Shown here in pieces: positions 1 through 6,392 of a DNA stretch of 64,000 nucleotides. The notes beneath the pieces are model-generated. The model saw only the letters and a list, made by a program, of their open reading frames with translations, did not search any database and had not been told where the DNA came from. Numbering within the stretch: the stretch's first letter is position 1; every line of letters begins with the position of its first letter. The stretch lies in assembly GCA_963771545.1 (NCBI GenBank), contig CAVYTX010000004.1:434001-498000 (forward strand), written 5' to 3'. The DNA comes from CAKZLS01 sp963771545 (GTDB taxonomy: Bacteria; Pseudomonadota; Alphaproteobacteria; Rhodospirillales; Defluviicoccaceae). Both the position numbers and the translations under genes were made by a program.

Positions 1-231
1 GGCAATGTTACTGCCGACAATATTGCCGATGGCGATGTCGGGAGAGCCCGAGAAGGCCGCATCGAGGCTGACGATCAGTTCAGGCAGGGAGGTGCCGAAC
101 GCCACGATCGTCATCCCGATCATCAGGGTCGAAACGTTGAATCGGCGCGCGATCGCGACCGAGCCCCTTAGCAGCACCTCAGCGCCACCGAGGAGCAGCA
201 CGAAACCGCCGATCACCTGAAGATATGCCAT
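1..231 (-). CDS. Calcium/sodium antiporter (CaCA family, YrbG type), N-terminal part
   Basis: Only the first 77 codons are present; the gene runs off the left edge of the window. The start is the ATG complementary to 229-231. The visible protein begins MAYLQVIGGFVLLLGGAEV, a first membrane helix, followed by an amphipathic stretch and the alpha-1 repeat signature. That signature includes GTSLPELIVS and GNIVGSNI, the acidic and asparagine residues that bind the cation in CaCA exchangers. The protein would sit in the inner membrane and exchange Na+ (or K+ or H+) for Ca2+. The upstream side is the 231-542 intergenic region, which it shares divergently with the small peptide at 543. The family call is firm; the ion is not determined by this fragment. 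Confidence 0.88.
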   Translation of the reverse strand, partial: MAYLQVIGGFVLLLGGAEVLLRGSVAIARRFNVSTLMIGMTIVAFGTSLPELIVSLDAAFSGSPDIAIGNIVGSNIA

Positions 232-423
232 CGATCCGACTCCGCGGGCAGCCAAGCCCTCCGGAGATCAGACGTGTAACTCCGGGAACCAGCAAGCGTT
301 TGCCATGCCGGACTTGGTCAAGGCAAGCCTCAACATGACCAACTGCCGGTTTCCGGTCCGCCATCCATGCGCGGATCGGACCAACCTAAAGCAGACATAC
401 CTCGCCATTATAGGAATATTATC

Positions 424-459
424 TTGATAACATTTCGTTTGTTCTCTAGTTCTTCTTTA
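424..459 (+). promoter_or_regulatory. Putative promoter with degenerate LexA box, upstream of the 37-aa peptide
   Basis: TTGATA at 424-429 can serve as a -35 element. At 440-455 lies TGTTCTCTAGTTCTTC, which fits the alphaproteobacterial LexA operator TGTTCTC-N4-TGTTC except for one base in the second half (CTTC for GTTC, and TC for TG before it). The box would cover the -10 position, the usual place for a LexA operator. The block 440-459 matches 740-759 at 18 of 20 positions, so the two are probably duplicated elements. The region 232-542 otherwise holds no gene that I can support. Confidence 0.45.
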
Positions 460-542
460 AACCCGCCGGGTTCATTCATCCATGCGTTCAACGCCTTCGG
501 ATGGATCCCTGCACACAATTCACCTCTTGGCGGCAAGAAGAC

Positions 543-656
543 ATGAACGACAAGCTTTTGATCGGCCTCGCAATCGGCGCCGCCTGCGCCATCACCGCCT
601 ATCTCGGTCTTCCGTGGCAAGAGATATTGCAGTCCGTCAGCGCCGTGGTGCTGTGA
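543..656 (+). CDS. Small single-helix membrane peptide, putatively SOS-regulated (37 aa)
   Basis: The ATG at 543 opens a 37-codon frame ending in TGA at 654-656. The peptide starts MNDKLLIGLAIGAACAITAY and ends in QSVSAVVL. A short charged N-terminus is followed by about 20 hydrophobic residues and a short polar-to-hydrophobic tail, so one membrane helix is expected. Third codon positions are about 80 percent G or C, like the neighbouring genes. There is only a weak purine stretch (GGCAAGAAG) before the start. A LexA-like operator lies about 85 bp upstream and a perfect one about 85 bp downstream. Known LexA-controlled peptides of this size are SidA (Caulobacter, divisome inhibitor) and TisB (E. 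coli, toxin). I see no sequence similarity that proves either, so the function is inferred from size, topology and context only. Confidence 0.42.
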   Translation: MNDKLLIGLAIGAACAITAYLGLPWQEILQSVSAVVL

Positions 657-723
657 TCCAACTTCATGACAGGCTCGGTGGGCGTTGTATGGCCGGGCGA
701 TCGGCGCAGGACAAAAAAGAATG

Positions 724-759
724 TTGACAGACATTTAAATGTTCTCTATTTGTTCTTTA
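724..759 (+). promoter_or_regulatory. Promoter with perfect alphaproteobacterial LexA (SOS) box
   Basis: A consensus -35 TTGACA lies at 724-729. TGTTCTCTATTTGTTC at 740-755 fits TGTTCTC-N4-TGTTC exactly, that is GTTC-N7-GTTC, and covers the expected -10 region 17 bp downstream of the -35. The spacer also holds a perfect 12-bp palindrome, ACATTTAAATGT, at 731-742. The next gene is luxI, with its ATG at 944. No open frame of note lies between, so the transcript could be a long luxI leader or an independent small RNA. No strong terminator is visible before 944; there is only a T-tract after GGGCGGGC at 861-873. Confidence 0.6.
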
Positions 760-943
760 CAAGCGGCGGGCGCAATTCTGCCCAAGCTCATGATCCGGAC
801 ACCCGGATGGATTGACCGGCGGAACGCTCAAGATCGTCACGGCTCGGCACAGAACCGAACGGGCGGGCTTTTTATAAAAAAAGAACATTTAGGCAATATC
901 CGCGGGATCACGTATCCAACGTTCCTAGCACAGGGAGTGGAAC

Positions 944-2419
944 ATGATCGACGCAATCACGCTTGAAACCGCTCACCATCTCGGTGACGCGCTTGCTTCC
1001 ATGCATCGCCTGCGCCATCGGGTGTTCGTGGAGAGACAGAAGTATAACGTTCCCACGTATCGCAACATGGAGTGGGATCAGTTCGATACACCGGCCGCGG
1101 TATACCTGGTGTGGCGCGATGAACAAGGCGAGGCCCGGGCGGTCACGCGGCTCATCCCGACCACTCTTCCCTACATGATCCAGGAATTGTGGGCCGATCT
1201 GGTGGCCGGCGAGGCGTTGCCGTCCCATGACAAAATCTGGGAGGCAACCCGGTTCGGCATCGATCGCGGCCTTTCCCCCGACCAAAGAAGGCAGGTTCTC
1301 GGAGAACTGGTTTGCGGTTGTCTCGAATTCGGTCTGCGCAACGATATCGACGAGTTCCTATGCGTCATGCCCATTCAGATCATCAACGGCGCCATCCGGG
1401 CCGCGGGCGTCACGGTCGACGTTTTGGGAGAGCCCAAGAAACTCGGCGGACTTCCCGTCGTCTCGGGACGGGTTCATATCACGCGCCAAGCTCTTCTCGG
1501 CGCGCGCCGCTTCTATGGCATCAAGAATCCTGTCCTCAATGTGGCGGGTGAGCGTCCGGCGCCGGAGAGCATCACCCATCCAACGGGGGCGAGGACAAGC
1601 GCGGCATCAAACCGTTGGGCGGGCGCCAACGGTGGTCGCGCAATCGACGATTTGACCGCCGGCTTGCAAGTGAACGCCGGTTCCGGTCAACACGTTTCGC
1701 TGGACGCTAAAACCGGCCCGGCCTCGGTCGGCGGCTCGTGCGAGTTCTTGTTACCTTGGACAACCCGCTCTGGCGGCCGCGACCGCCGACGAACCGAAAA
1801 ACGGTTGGCCAATCCCCTTTCCGCCGCCACCCTACATATTCGCAGGATGCGTGGCCCCCGAAGCATAGGCGGCTTTATATCAACGACCGTTGGTATTATG
1901 CGGAGTTTGTCCCAGGCGAGGCGCTCGGTCTTCTTCGCGATACGGGCGCCTCGCCAGATGACCGAACTCGGCGACGATCTCTTGGTAGACTTGCCTTTTA
2001 AACCAGATGACGAGCCCCGGAAGGTCGTCGAGCGGGACCCACCGCCACGCGTCGAATTCCGGACGATCGCTCGCCGCGAGATCGATGTCCGAATCGGTTC
2101 CGGTAAATCGCAGGGCGAACCACCGTTGCTCTTGACCTCTGTACCTTCCTCCCCAAACGCGGGCCGCGACATCCTCCGGAAGGTCGTAGCAAAGCTTCCG
2201 GGAGGCCTTGGCGATGATTTCCACCTTGTCCGTACCGATCTCTTCCGCCAGCTCGCGAAGCACCGCGGCGCGGCGCTTCTCGCCCGATTTCACGCCGCCC
2301 TGCGGCAATTGCCACGCATCCACCGGCGTGTCGATCCGCCGCGCAACGAACACCAGGCCGTCGTTGTTGAAAAGAACCGCGCCAACCCCGGTTCGGTAAG
2401 GACGCCGCTTTCCGGATGA
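944..2419 (+). CDS. luxI: Acyl-homoserine-lactone synthase (LuxI family) with anomalous C-terminal extension
   Basis: The enzyme makes N-acyl-homoserine lactone signals from S-adenosylmethionine and an acyl donor. Residues 1 to about 205 carry the family invariants at canonical positions: R24, F28, D45 and D48, then an arginine near 69, and E100 and R103 in IWEATRFGID. The usual W34 is Tyr here. Family members are about 200-230 residues. This frame has no stop until 2419 (491 codons), and everything after about 1570 is arginine-rich and unlike the family; it also runs antisense through the whole of rppH. The true end is therefore uncertain and an indel near 1570-1700 is possible. The start is well placed, with AGGGAGTGG at 932-940 just before the ATG. 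No luxR is adjacent; the only candidate receptor is at 45529-46260. Confidence 0.8.
   Translation: MIDAITLETAHHLGDALASMHRLRHRVFVERQKYNVPTYRNMEWDQFDTPAAVYLVWRDEQGEARAVTRLIPTTLPYMIQELWADLVAGEALPSHDKIWEATRFGIDRGLSPDQRRQVLGELVCGCLEFGLRNDIDEFLCVMPIQIINGAIRAAGVTVDVLGEPKKLGGLPVVSGRVHITRQALLGARRFYGIKNPVLNVAGERPAPESITHPTGARTSAASNRWAGANGGRAIDDLTAGLQVNAGSGQHVSLDAKTGPASVGGSCEFLLPWTTRSGGRDRRRTEKRLANPLSAATLHIRRMRGPRSIGGFISTTVGIMRSLSQARRSVFFAIRAPRQMTELGDDLLVDLPFKPDDEPRKVVERDPPPRVEFRTIARREIDVRIGSGKSQGEPPLLLTSVPSSPNAGRDILRKVVAKLPGGLGDDFHLVRTDLFRQLAKHRGAALLARFHAALRQLPRIHRRVDPPRNEHQAVVVEKNRANPGSVRTPLSG
1877..1896. repeat. Palindromic repeat, copy A (at rppH 3' end)
   Basis: An inverted repeat has arms ATATCAAC (1877-1884) and GTTGGTAT (1889-1896), one mismatch and a 4-nt loop. 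It shares the core ATACCAACGGTCG (read on the minus strand) with the copies near 31884, 42143 and 47628. The rppH stop codon (1880-1882) is inside it. Confidence 0.6.
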
Positions 2420-2446
2420 TTTTGTCTTGTCCGACTTTCTGGTCAC
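1880..2446 (-). CDS. rppH: RNA pyrophosphohydrolase / Nudix hydrolase (RppH)
   Basis: RppH removes pyrophosphate from the 5' triphosphate end of mRNA and so triggers decay. The protein has RRPYRTGVGAVLFNNDG near the N-terminus and a complete Nudix box, GGVKSGEKRRAAVLRELAEE followed by IG, with the metal-binding REL-EE glutamates. The GTG start at 2446 overlaps the TGA of the upstream deacetylase gene by four bases (GTGA), which decides the start. The length is 188 residues, slightly longer than usual. The last codons (Asn-Thr-Asn-Gly-Arg-stop) lie inside a copy of the palindromic repeat at 1877-1896, so the C-terminal tail seems acquired from that repeat. It is last in the gpmI-envC-ctpA-deacetylase-rppH run. 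Confidence 0.9.
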   Translation of the reverse strand: MTRKSDKTKSSGKRRPYRTGVGAVLFNNDGLVFVARRIDTPVDAWQLPQGGVKSGEKRRAAVLRELAEEIGTDKVEIIAKASRKLCYDLPEDVAARVWGGRYRGQEQRWFALRFTGTDSDIDLAASDRPEFDAWRWVPLDDLPGLVIWFKRQVYQEIVAEFGHLARRPYREEDRAPRLGQTPHNTNGR

Positions 2447-3597
2447 GGAAGGAACTGCCGGTCGGCGACGGCCGACGCGGGCGCCAACACGAGGTTTGTC
2501 TCCGTCAGCGTGGCGGTCCACTTGGACAGGATGCCGACCACGACCGGATAAGGGCGCGCAAGCCCCACCGCCACGGATCGCTCGCGGGCCATGGCCTCCA
2601 ACCGGGCGAGTTGCTTTTCGATGGCGGCCTCGGAGGGCTCGTCATCCAGCACAATATCCACGATCACGCGCGGAAGCCCAATCTCCGTGGCGATCCGCGG
2701 AGCCAAGCTCCGCGCGGCATCGACGCCTTCCACATACATCACGCCCCGCGCTTTCAGCGCTTCCAGCACCGGCCGCAGGCTGTCTTCATGTTGCGAAAAC
2801 TTCGATCCCATGACGCTGATCACGCCTGCGAAGCCAGTGAGCCGTCCAAGCGTACGTTCGAGACGGCCGAGATTTTCGCGGGTATCGACGGTGGTCAAGA
2901 GAGCGTTTGGTCCCGGATCATCGAACGGGAACTCGGCCGGCTCCATGGGAAGGGAGAGGAGAACCTCGTGCCCCGCGCGCCGCGCCATCTCCGCCCATTT
3001 GCCCAAGTCCACGGCATCCGGATGGAAGGCAAGAGTGACCGCGGCCGGAAGCCGGCGTATGGCGGCCTCCGTGGCAACCGGACTGAACCCCAAACCCGCG
3101 ACGATGATGGCCACGCGCGGACGGTCATCCCGGCTCGTGAATGGCCGGGCATAGACCCGCCATGCCATTCGGCCGTCTTCGGCGATCTGGGGAAGCGCAA
3201 GATCTCCCTTGTGCTCCAGAAGCGCTGGATCGGCCGCATTGATCGGCGTCGCGTCCTCCGCGGCAAGGGGAGTCCGTGAAAACGCCGCCGCCGTAACCGA
3301 CGGCACGACCACGCCATCGGGCCCGTTCGACACCCGCGGCGCCGTCCTGGCCACATCATGGCCCCCGGGAGCATGGAGCGTCGCCGGAGAGGAACTGTTG
3401 GGAGGCGTCAGCACCCCCTCAGCGTTTTCACTGTCCCGGGCCGAGAGTTCGACCTCGACGCCCTTGACAGAGCCCGGCTCGCCGCCGTCACGCAAAAACA
3501 GCCAGCCGCCGGCCAGCACAAGCGCAAGAACGGCTACACAGACCGCCGCTCCGCCGATCAATGCTAGGCCGGTTTTTTTTCGTTCGTCCAAAGCCAT
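2443..3597 (-). CDS. Divergent polysaccharide deacetylase family protein (YibQ/DUF610 type)
   Basis: The 384-residue protein has a short basic N-terminus, one membrane helix (about residues 10-34), a low-complexity linker to about residue 150, and a C-terminal NodB-like fold beginning RPRVAIIVAGLGFSPVATEA. The family is annotated as divergent polysaccharide deacetylase, and its catalytic activity has not been clearly established. Conserved stretches include LAFHPDA, LLSLPMEP and GVISVMGSKF. It would face the periplasm, anchored in the inner membrane. In alphaproteobacteria this gene normally follows ctpA and precedes rppH, as here. Its end overlaps the rppH GTG start by four bases, and it is separated from the ctpA stop by about 78 bp. 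A role in envelope or peptidoglycan remodelling is an inference from this conserved neighbourhood. Confidence 0.88.
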   Translation of the reverse strand: MALDERKKTGLALIGGAAVCVAVLALVLAGGWLFLRDGGEPGSVKGVEVELSARDSENAEGVLTPPNSSSPATLHAPGGHDVARTAPRVSNGPDGVVVPSVTAAAFSRTPLAAEDATPINAADPALLEHKGDLALPQIAEDGRMAWRVYARPFTSRDDRPRVAIIVAGLGFSPVATEAAIRRLPAAVTLAFHPDAVDLGKWAEMARRAGHEVLLSLPMEPAEFPFDDPGPNALLTTVDTRENLGRLERTLGRLTGFAGVISVMGSKFSQHEDSLRPVLEALKARGVMYVEGVDAARSLAPRIATEIGLPRVIVDIVLDDEPSEAAIEKQLARLEAMARERSVAVGLARPYPVVVGILSKWTATLTETNLVLAPASAVADRQFLP

Positions 3598-3675
3598 GGC
3601 GCCATTGGTGCTTCAGAAACTATTCAGGGCATACCGGCTTTGACGTTGAAAAACCACCCTTCTGCTAAATTTAAA

Positions 3676-5007
3676 CTAGCCACGGGACGCCGGAAACTTG
3701 TTGGCGAAAAGTGACAGACCCCGCACCAAATCCAATGCTCTCAAGAGCTGGTAATCCGCGGCCGTCGCTTCCTCTTGAGCTTTTTTCGCATCCTCGGAAC
3801 TGGCGCCCTTGTCATCCGCGTCCTTGCCGTCCCCGGACTCGTCCTTGCTCTCCTCGCGCGATTTGTCGAGCGCACCTCTGAGATCGGCCTCCCTGCTCCG
3901 CTTTGGCTGGTCGATGGCCTCGATACGAGCCTGTTGGACAACAATATCCGGCTCGATACCCACGGCCTGGATCGATCGGCCCGACGGCGTGTAATAGCGG
4001 GCGGTGGTGAGCCTCATGGCGCCTCGGCCGCCGAGCGGTATGATCGTCTGCACCGACCCTTTGCCGAAGGATTTGGTGCCGAGGAGAATCGCTCGGCCAT
4101 GATCTTGCAAAGCCCCCGCGACAATCTCCGAAGCCGACGCAGAACCGCCATTGATGATCACCACGACCGGCAAGCCGGCCGCCACATCCCCCGGACGGGC
4201 GTTGAAGCGCTGTGCGTCTCCGGGCCGGCGGGATCGCGTGGATACGATCTCTCCTTTCTCGAGGAAGGCATCCGAGACCTCGATCGCCTGCGAGAGCAGG
4301 CCGCCAGGATTGTTGCGGAGATCCAGAACGATCCCCTGCAACTCGCCGCCGGCGTCCTTTTGGAGTTTTTCGATCGCCGCCGCGATGCCCGGCCCGGTCT
4401 GTTCGCTGAAAGAACTGACCCGCACGTATCCCACTTTGCCTTCGAGTCGAGAGCGTACGGATTAAATCTTGATGATAGCGCGGGTAAGGGTCACATCGAA
4501 CGGATCACGCCCCTCGCGACGAATGGTCAGCACGATATCGCTATCGACCGGCCCGCGCATCTTGTCGACCGCTTCTTCGAGCGTGAGGCCCAAGACCTGC
4601 TCGCCGTCGATATCAGTGACCAGATCCCCCGGCTCCAGACCGGCGCGGAACGCGGGAGTGTCATCGATGGGCGACACCACTTTCACCAACCCGCCCTCCA
4701 TGGTCACCTCGATACCGAGGCCACCGAACGATCCCTGGGTCTGGACCTTCATTTCGCCATACCTCTTGGCGTTGAGGTATCCGGAGTGCGGATCCAGGGA
4801 GGAAAGCATGCCGTTCACGGCCGCCTCGATCAGTTCTTCGTCACTGGCCTCCTCCACGTAGTCGGAGCGCACCCGTTCAAAGACATCGCCGAAGAGGTTT
4901 AGGAGATCGTAGGTTTCGGCGTGAGACTCGGTCTTGTCCTCCGCGAACGCCGCCGAAGAGATCAAGAACGCCACCGCGGCACCGGCGGTCAGCATGCGAC
5001 AATTCAT
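3676..5007 (-). pseudogene. ctpA: Carboxy-terminal processing protease CtpA (S41), interrupted by an in-frame TAA
   Basis: This is a periplasmic tail-specific serine protease. The first part (5007 to 4465, 181 codons) has a signal peptide ending SSAAFA, the S41 N-terminal region LDPHSGYLNAKRYGEM, and a PDZ domain with GIEVTMEGG and FRAGLEPGD. A TAA at 4462-4464 then stops the frame. The same frame continues without gap, [20 protein letters not shown], into the catalytic domain. That domain has LDLRNNPGG, the nucleophile region NGGSASASE and the lysine region GTKSFGKGS, and ends at 3676. Relatives have a Lys or Arg where the TAA is, so one substitution (for example AAA to TAA) explains it. Without it the protein is 443 residues, normal for the family. 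The start overlaps the envC stop (ATGA). It may be a real pseudogene, a readthrough site or a sequence error. Confidence 0.85.
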
Positions 5008-5499
5008 CCACTTACCTTTACTTCTTCCTTGGTGAGCCATGGGAGGGGGTCAATAGGCCGGTTGTTCCGACGCAATTCAAGATAAAGCCGGGGCTTGCCA
5101 TCGTCGGACCGTCTCATGACGCCAACCGGCTCACCGCCGAAAACCAACTGACCGACCACGGTATCAATGTGGGAGAGGCCAGCCAACAGGGTATGATAAG
5201 CCTCGCCGTGATCGATAATCAAGACCTGGCCGTATCCCCGGAACGGTCCGGCGAACACCACCCGGCCGTCATACGGAGCGATCACTTGCGCGCCGGCACT
5301 TGTTTCGATGGTGACGCCCTTGCTTGTCAGTCCGGATGCCGTTGGCTCACCATACCGGGCGACCACGCCGCCGACCACGGGAAACGGGAGATGCCCGTGG
5401 GCCTTGGTGATCGGCGGGGCACCGATTTCCTTGGGGGGAATCAGGACCACGGGCGCGCCCGCGGGCCTCGCGATTTCCATCCTTGATTCGGCTTCCGCG

Positions 5500-5552
5500 C
5501 TGGCATCGGCTTCCGCCTGGCATCGGCTTCCGCCCTGGCATCGGCTTCCGCC
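5500..5552. repeat. 18-bp tandem repeat inside envC, one unit 17 bp
   Basis: Three consecutive units of CTGGCATCGGCTTCCGCC (plus-strand reading) lie at 5500-5516 (17 bp), 5517-5534 and 5535-5552. The short first unit causes the envC frameshift. Confidence 0.85.
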
Positions 5553-6250
5553 TTGGCTTCCAATTCCAACCGGGCGACCAAGTCGCGCAGATCGCCGGCC
5601 TCCGATGAGAGGCGTTGAACGCGCTCGGCGGTCTTGCGGCTTTGCGCGCCGACCTCGCGCTGCAACTCCGTCTTCGAGGCGAGCGCCGCATCGAGATCGT
5701 TTCTTTCCGCTTGAAGAGCGTCTCTCGCGGCGCTCAGTTCCCGCCGCCGCTCTGAAACATCGTCACGAAGAGCCGCCAATTGCTCGAGTTGCCGCTGCAA
5801 TGTGCCGACGCGCCGCTCGATCTCGCCCACCGCGGCCCGTAAAAGAATGCCTCCGCGCACCGTATCGGCGGGATTGCGCGGACGGGCGACGATGGCGGCC
5901 ACCGGGTGACGCGCCATCCGCTGCAATGCCATCAGCACGCGCGACGCGGACTCCCGGCTGCGCGCCAGCCAAGCCACCTTTTCGCCTTCCTCGCGCTCCA
6001 GTTCGGCGAGCCGGTCTTCCAGACGGGAAATTTGCCCTTCGCGGCCTTGGATGGTCGCGGCGCTGTTGACCAACTCGCGTCGAATGTGCTCGGTTTGCTC
6101 GGCGAGATTCGCGGCCTTCCGGTTCAGCCGGGAGCGCGCCGCCTTGCTTTCCTCGATCGCGCGCTCCACGCCTTCCAGGCGCTTGGTGGGCGCCTGCACG
6201 TCGGCGGCCGCCAACGGCCAGCAAATGACCGCCACTCCGGCCGCCGCCAT

Positions 6251-6295
6251 GGCCCACGGAACGACGGTCCACGGAACGATGGCCCACGGAACGAT
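6251..6295. repeat. 15-bp tandem repeat in the envC signal-segment region
   Basis: Three units of GGCCCACGGAACGAT with single-base variants lie at 6251-6265, 6266-6280 and 6281-6295. On the minus strand they code a repeated Val-Pro-Trp-Ala/Thr-Ile/Val in the N-terminal hydrophobic segment. Confidence 0.8.
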
Positions 6296-6392
6296 CGCGA
6301 CCAGAAATCTAGCGGCGGCGGCCGCGCGCATCCCAGCCCGCCACCGGCGCGCGGATTCAGGCCGGCAATGCCCGGGCGTCCGAGACCGCCGC

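Larger units (their letters stand above)
5004..6331 (-). pseudogene. envC: Murein hydrolase activator EnvC, frameshifted between coiled coil and LytM domain
   Basis: EnvC-type proteins activate peptidoglycan amidases at the septum. The N-terminal frame (from the ATG at 6331) codes a signal segment and a long coiled coil. The LytM/M23 domain, VVGGVVARYGEPTASGL through LYLELRRNNRPIDPLPW, is read in another frame and ends at 5004. The switch falls in an 18-bp tandem repeat (5500-5552) that codes the unit Ala-Glu-Ala-Asp-Ala-Arg. One repeat unit is 17 bp, missing one C near 5516, and restoring it joins both halves exactly. The LytM domain lacks the metal ligands of active M23 enzymes, as expected for an activator. 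A second 15-bp tandem repeat at 6251-6295 lies in the signal segment. The stop overlaps the ctpA ATG by four bases. Confidence 0.84.

Noticed and set aside
408..734. 108-codon frame on the minus strand across the LexA boxes
   Set aside because: Composition is unlike neighbouring genes, no ribosome site, and it spans both promoter-like blocks.
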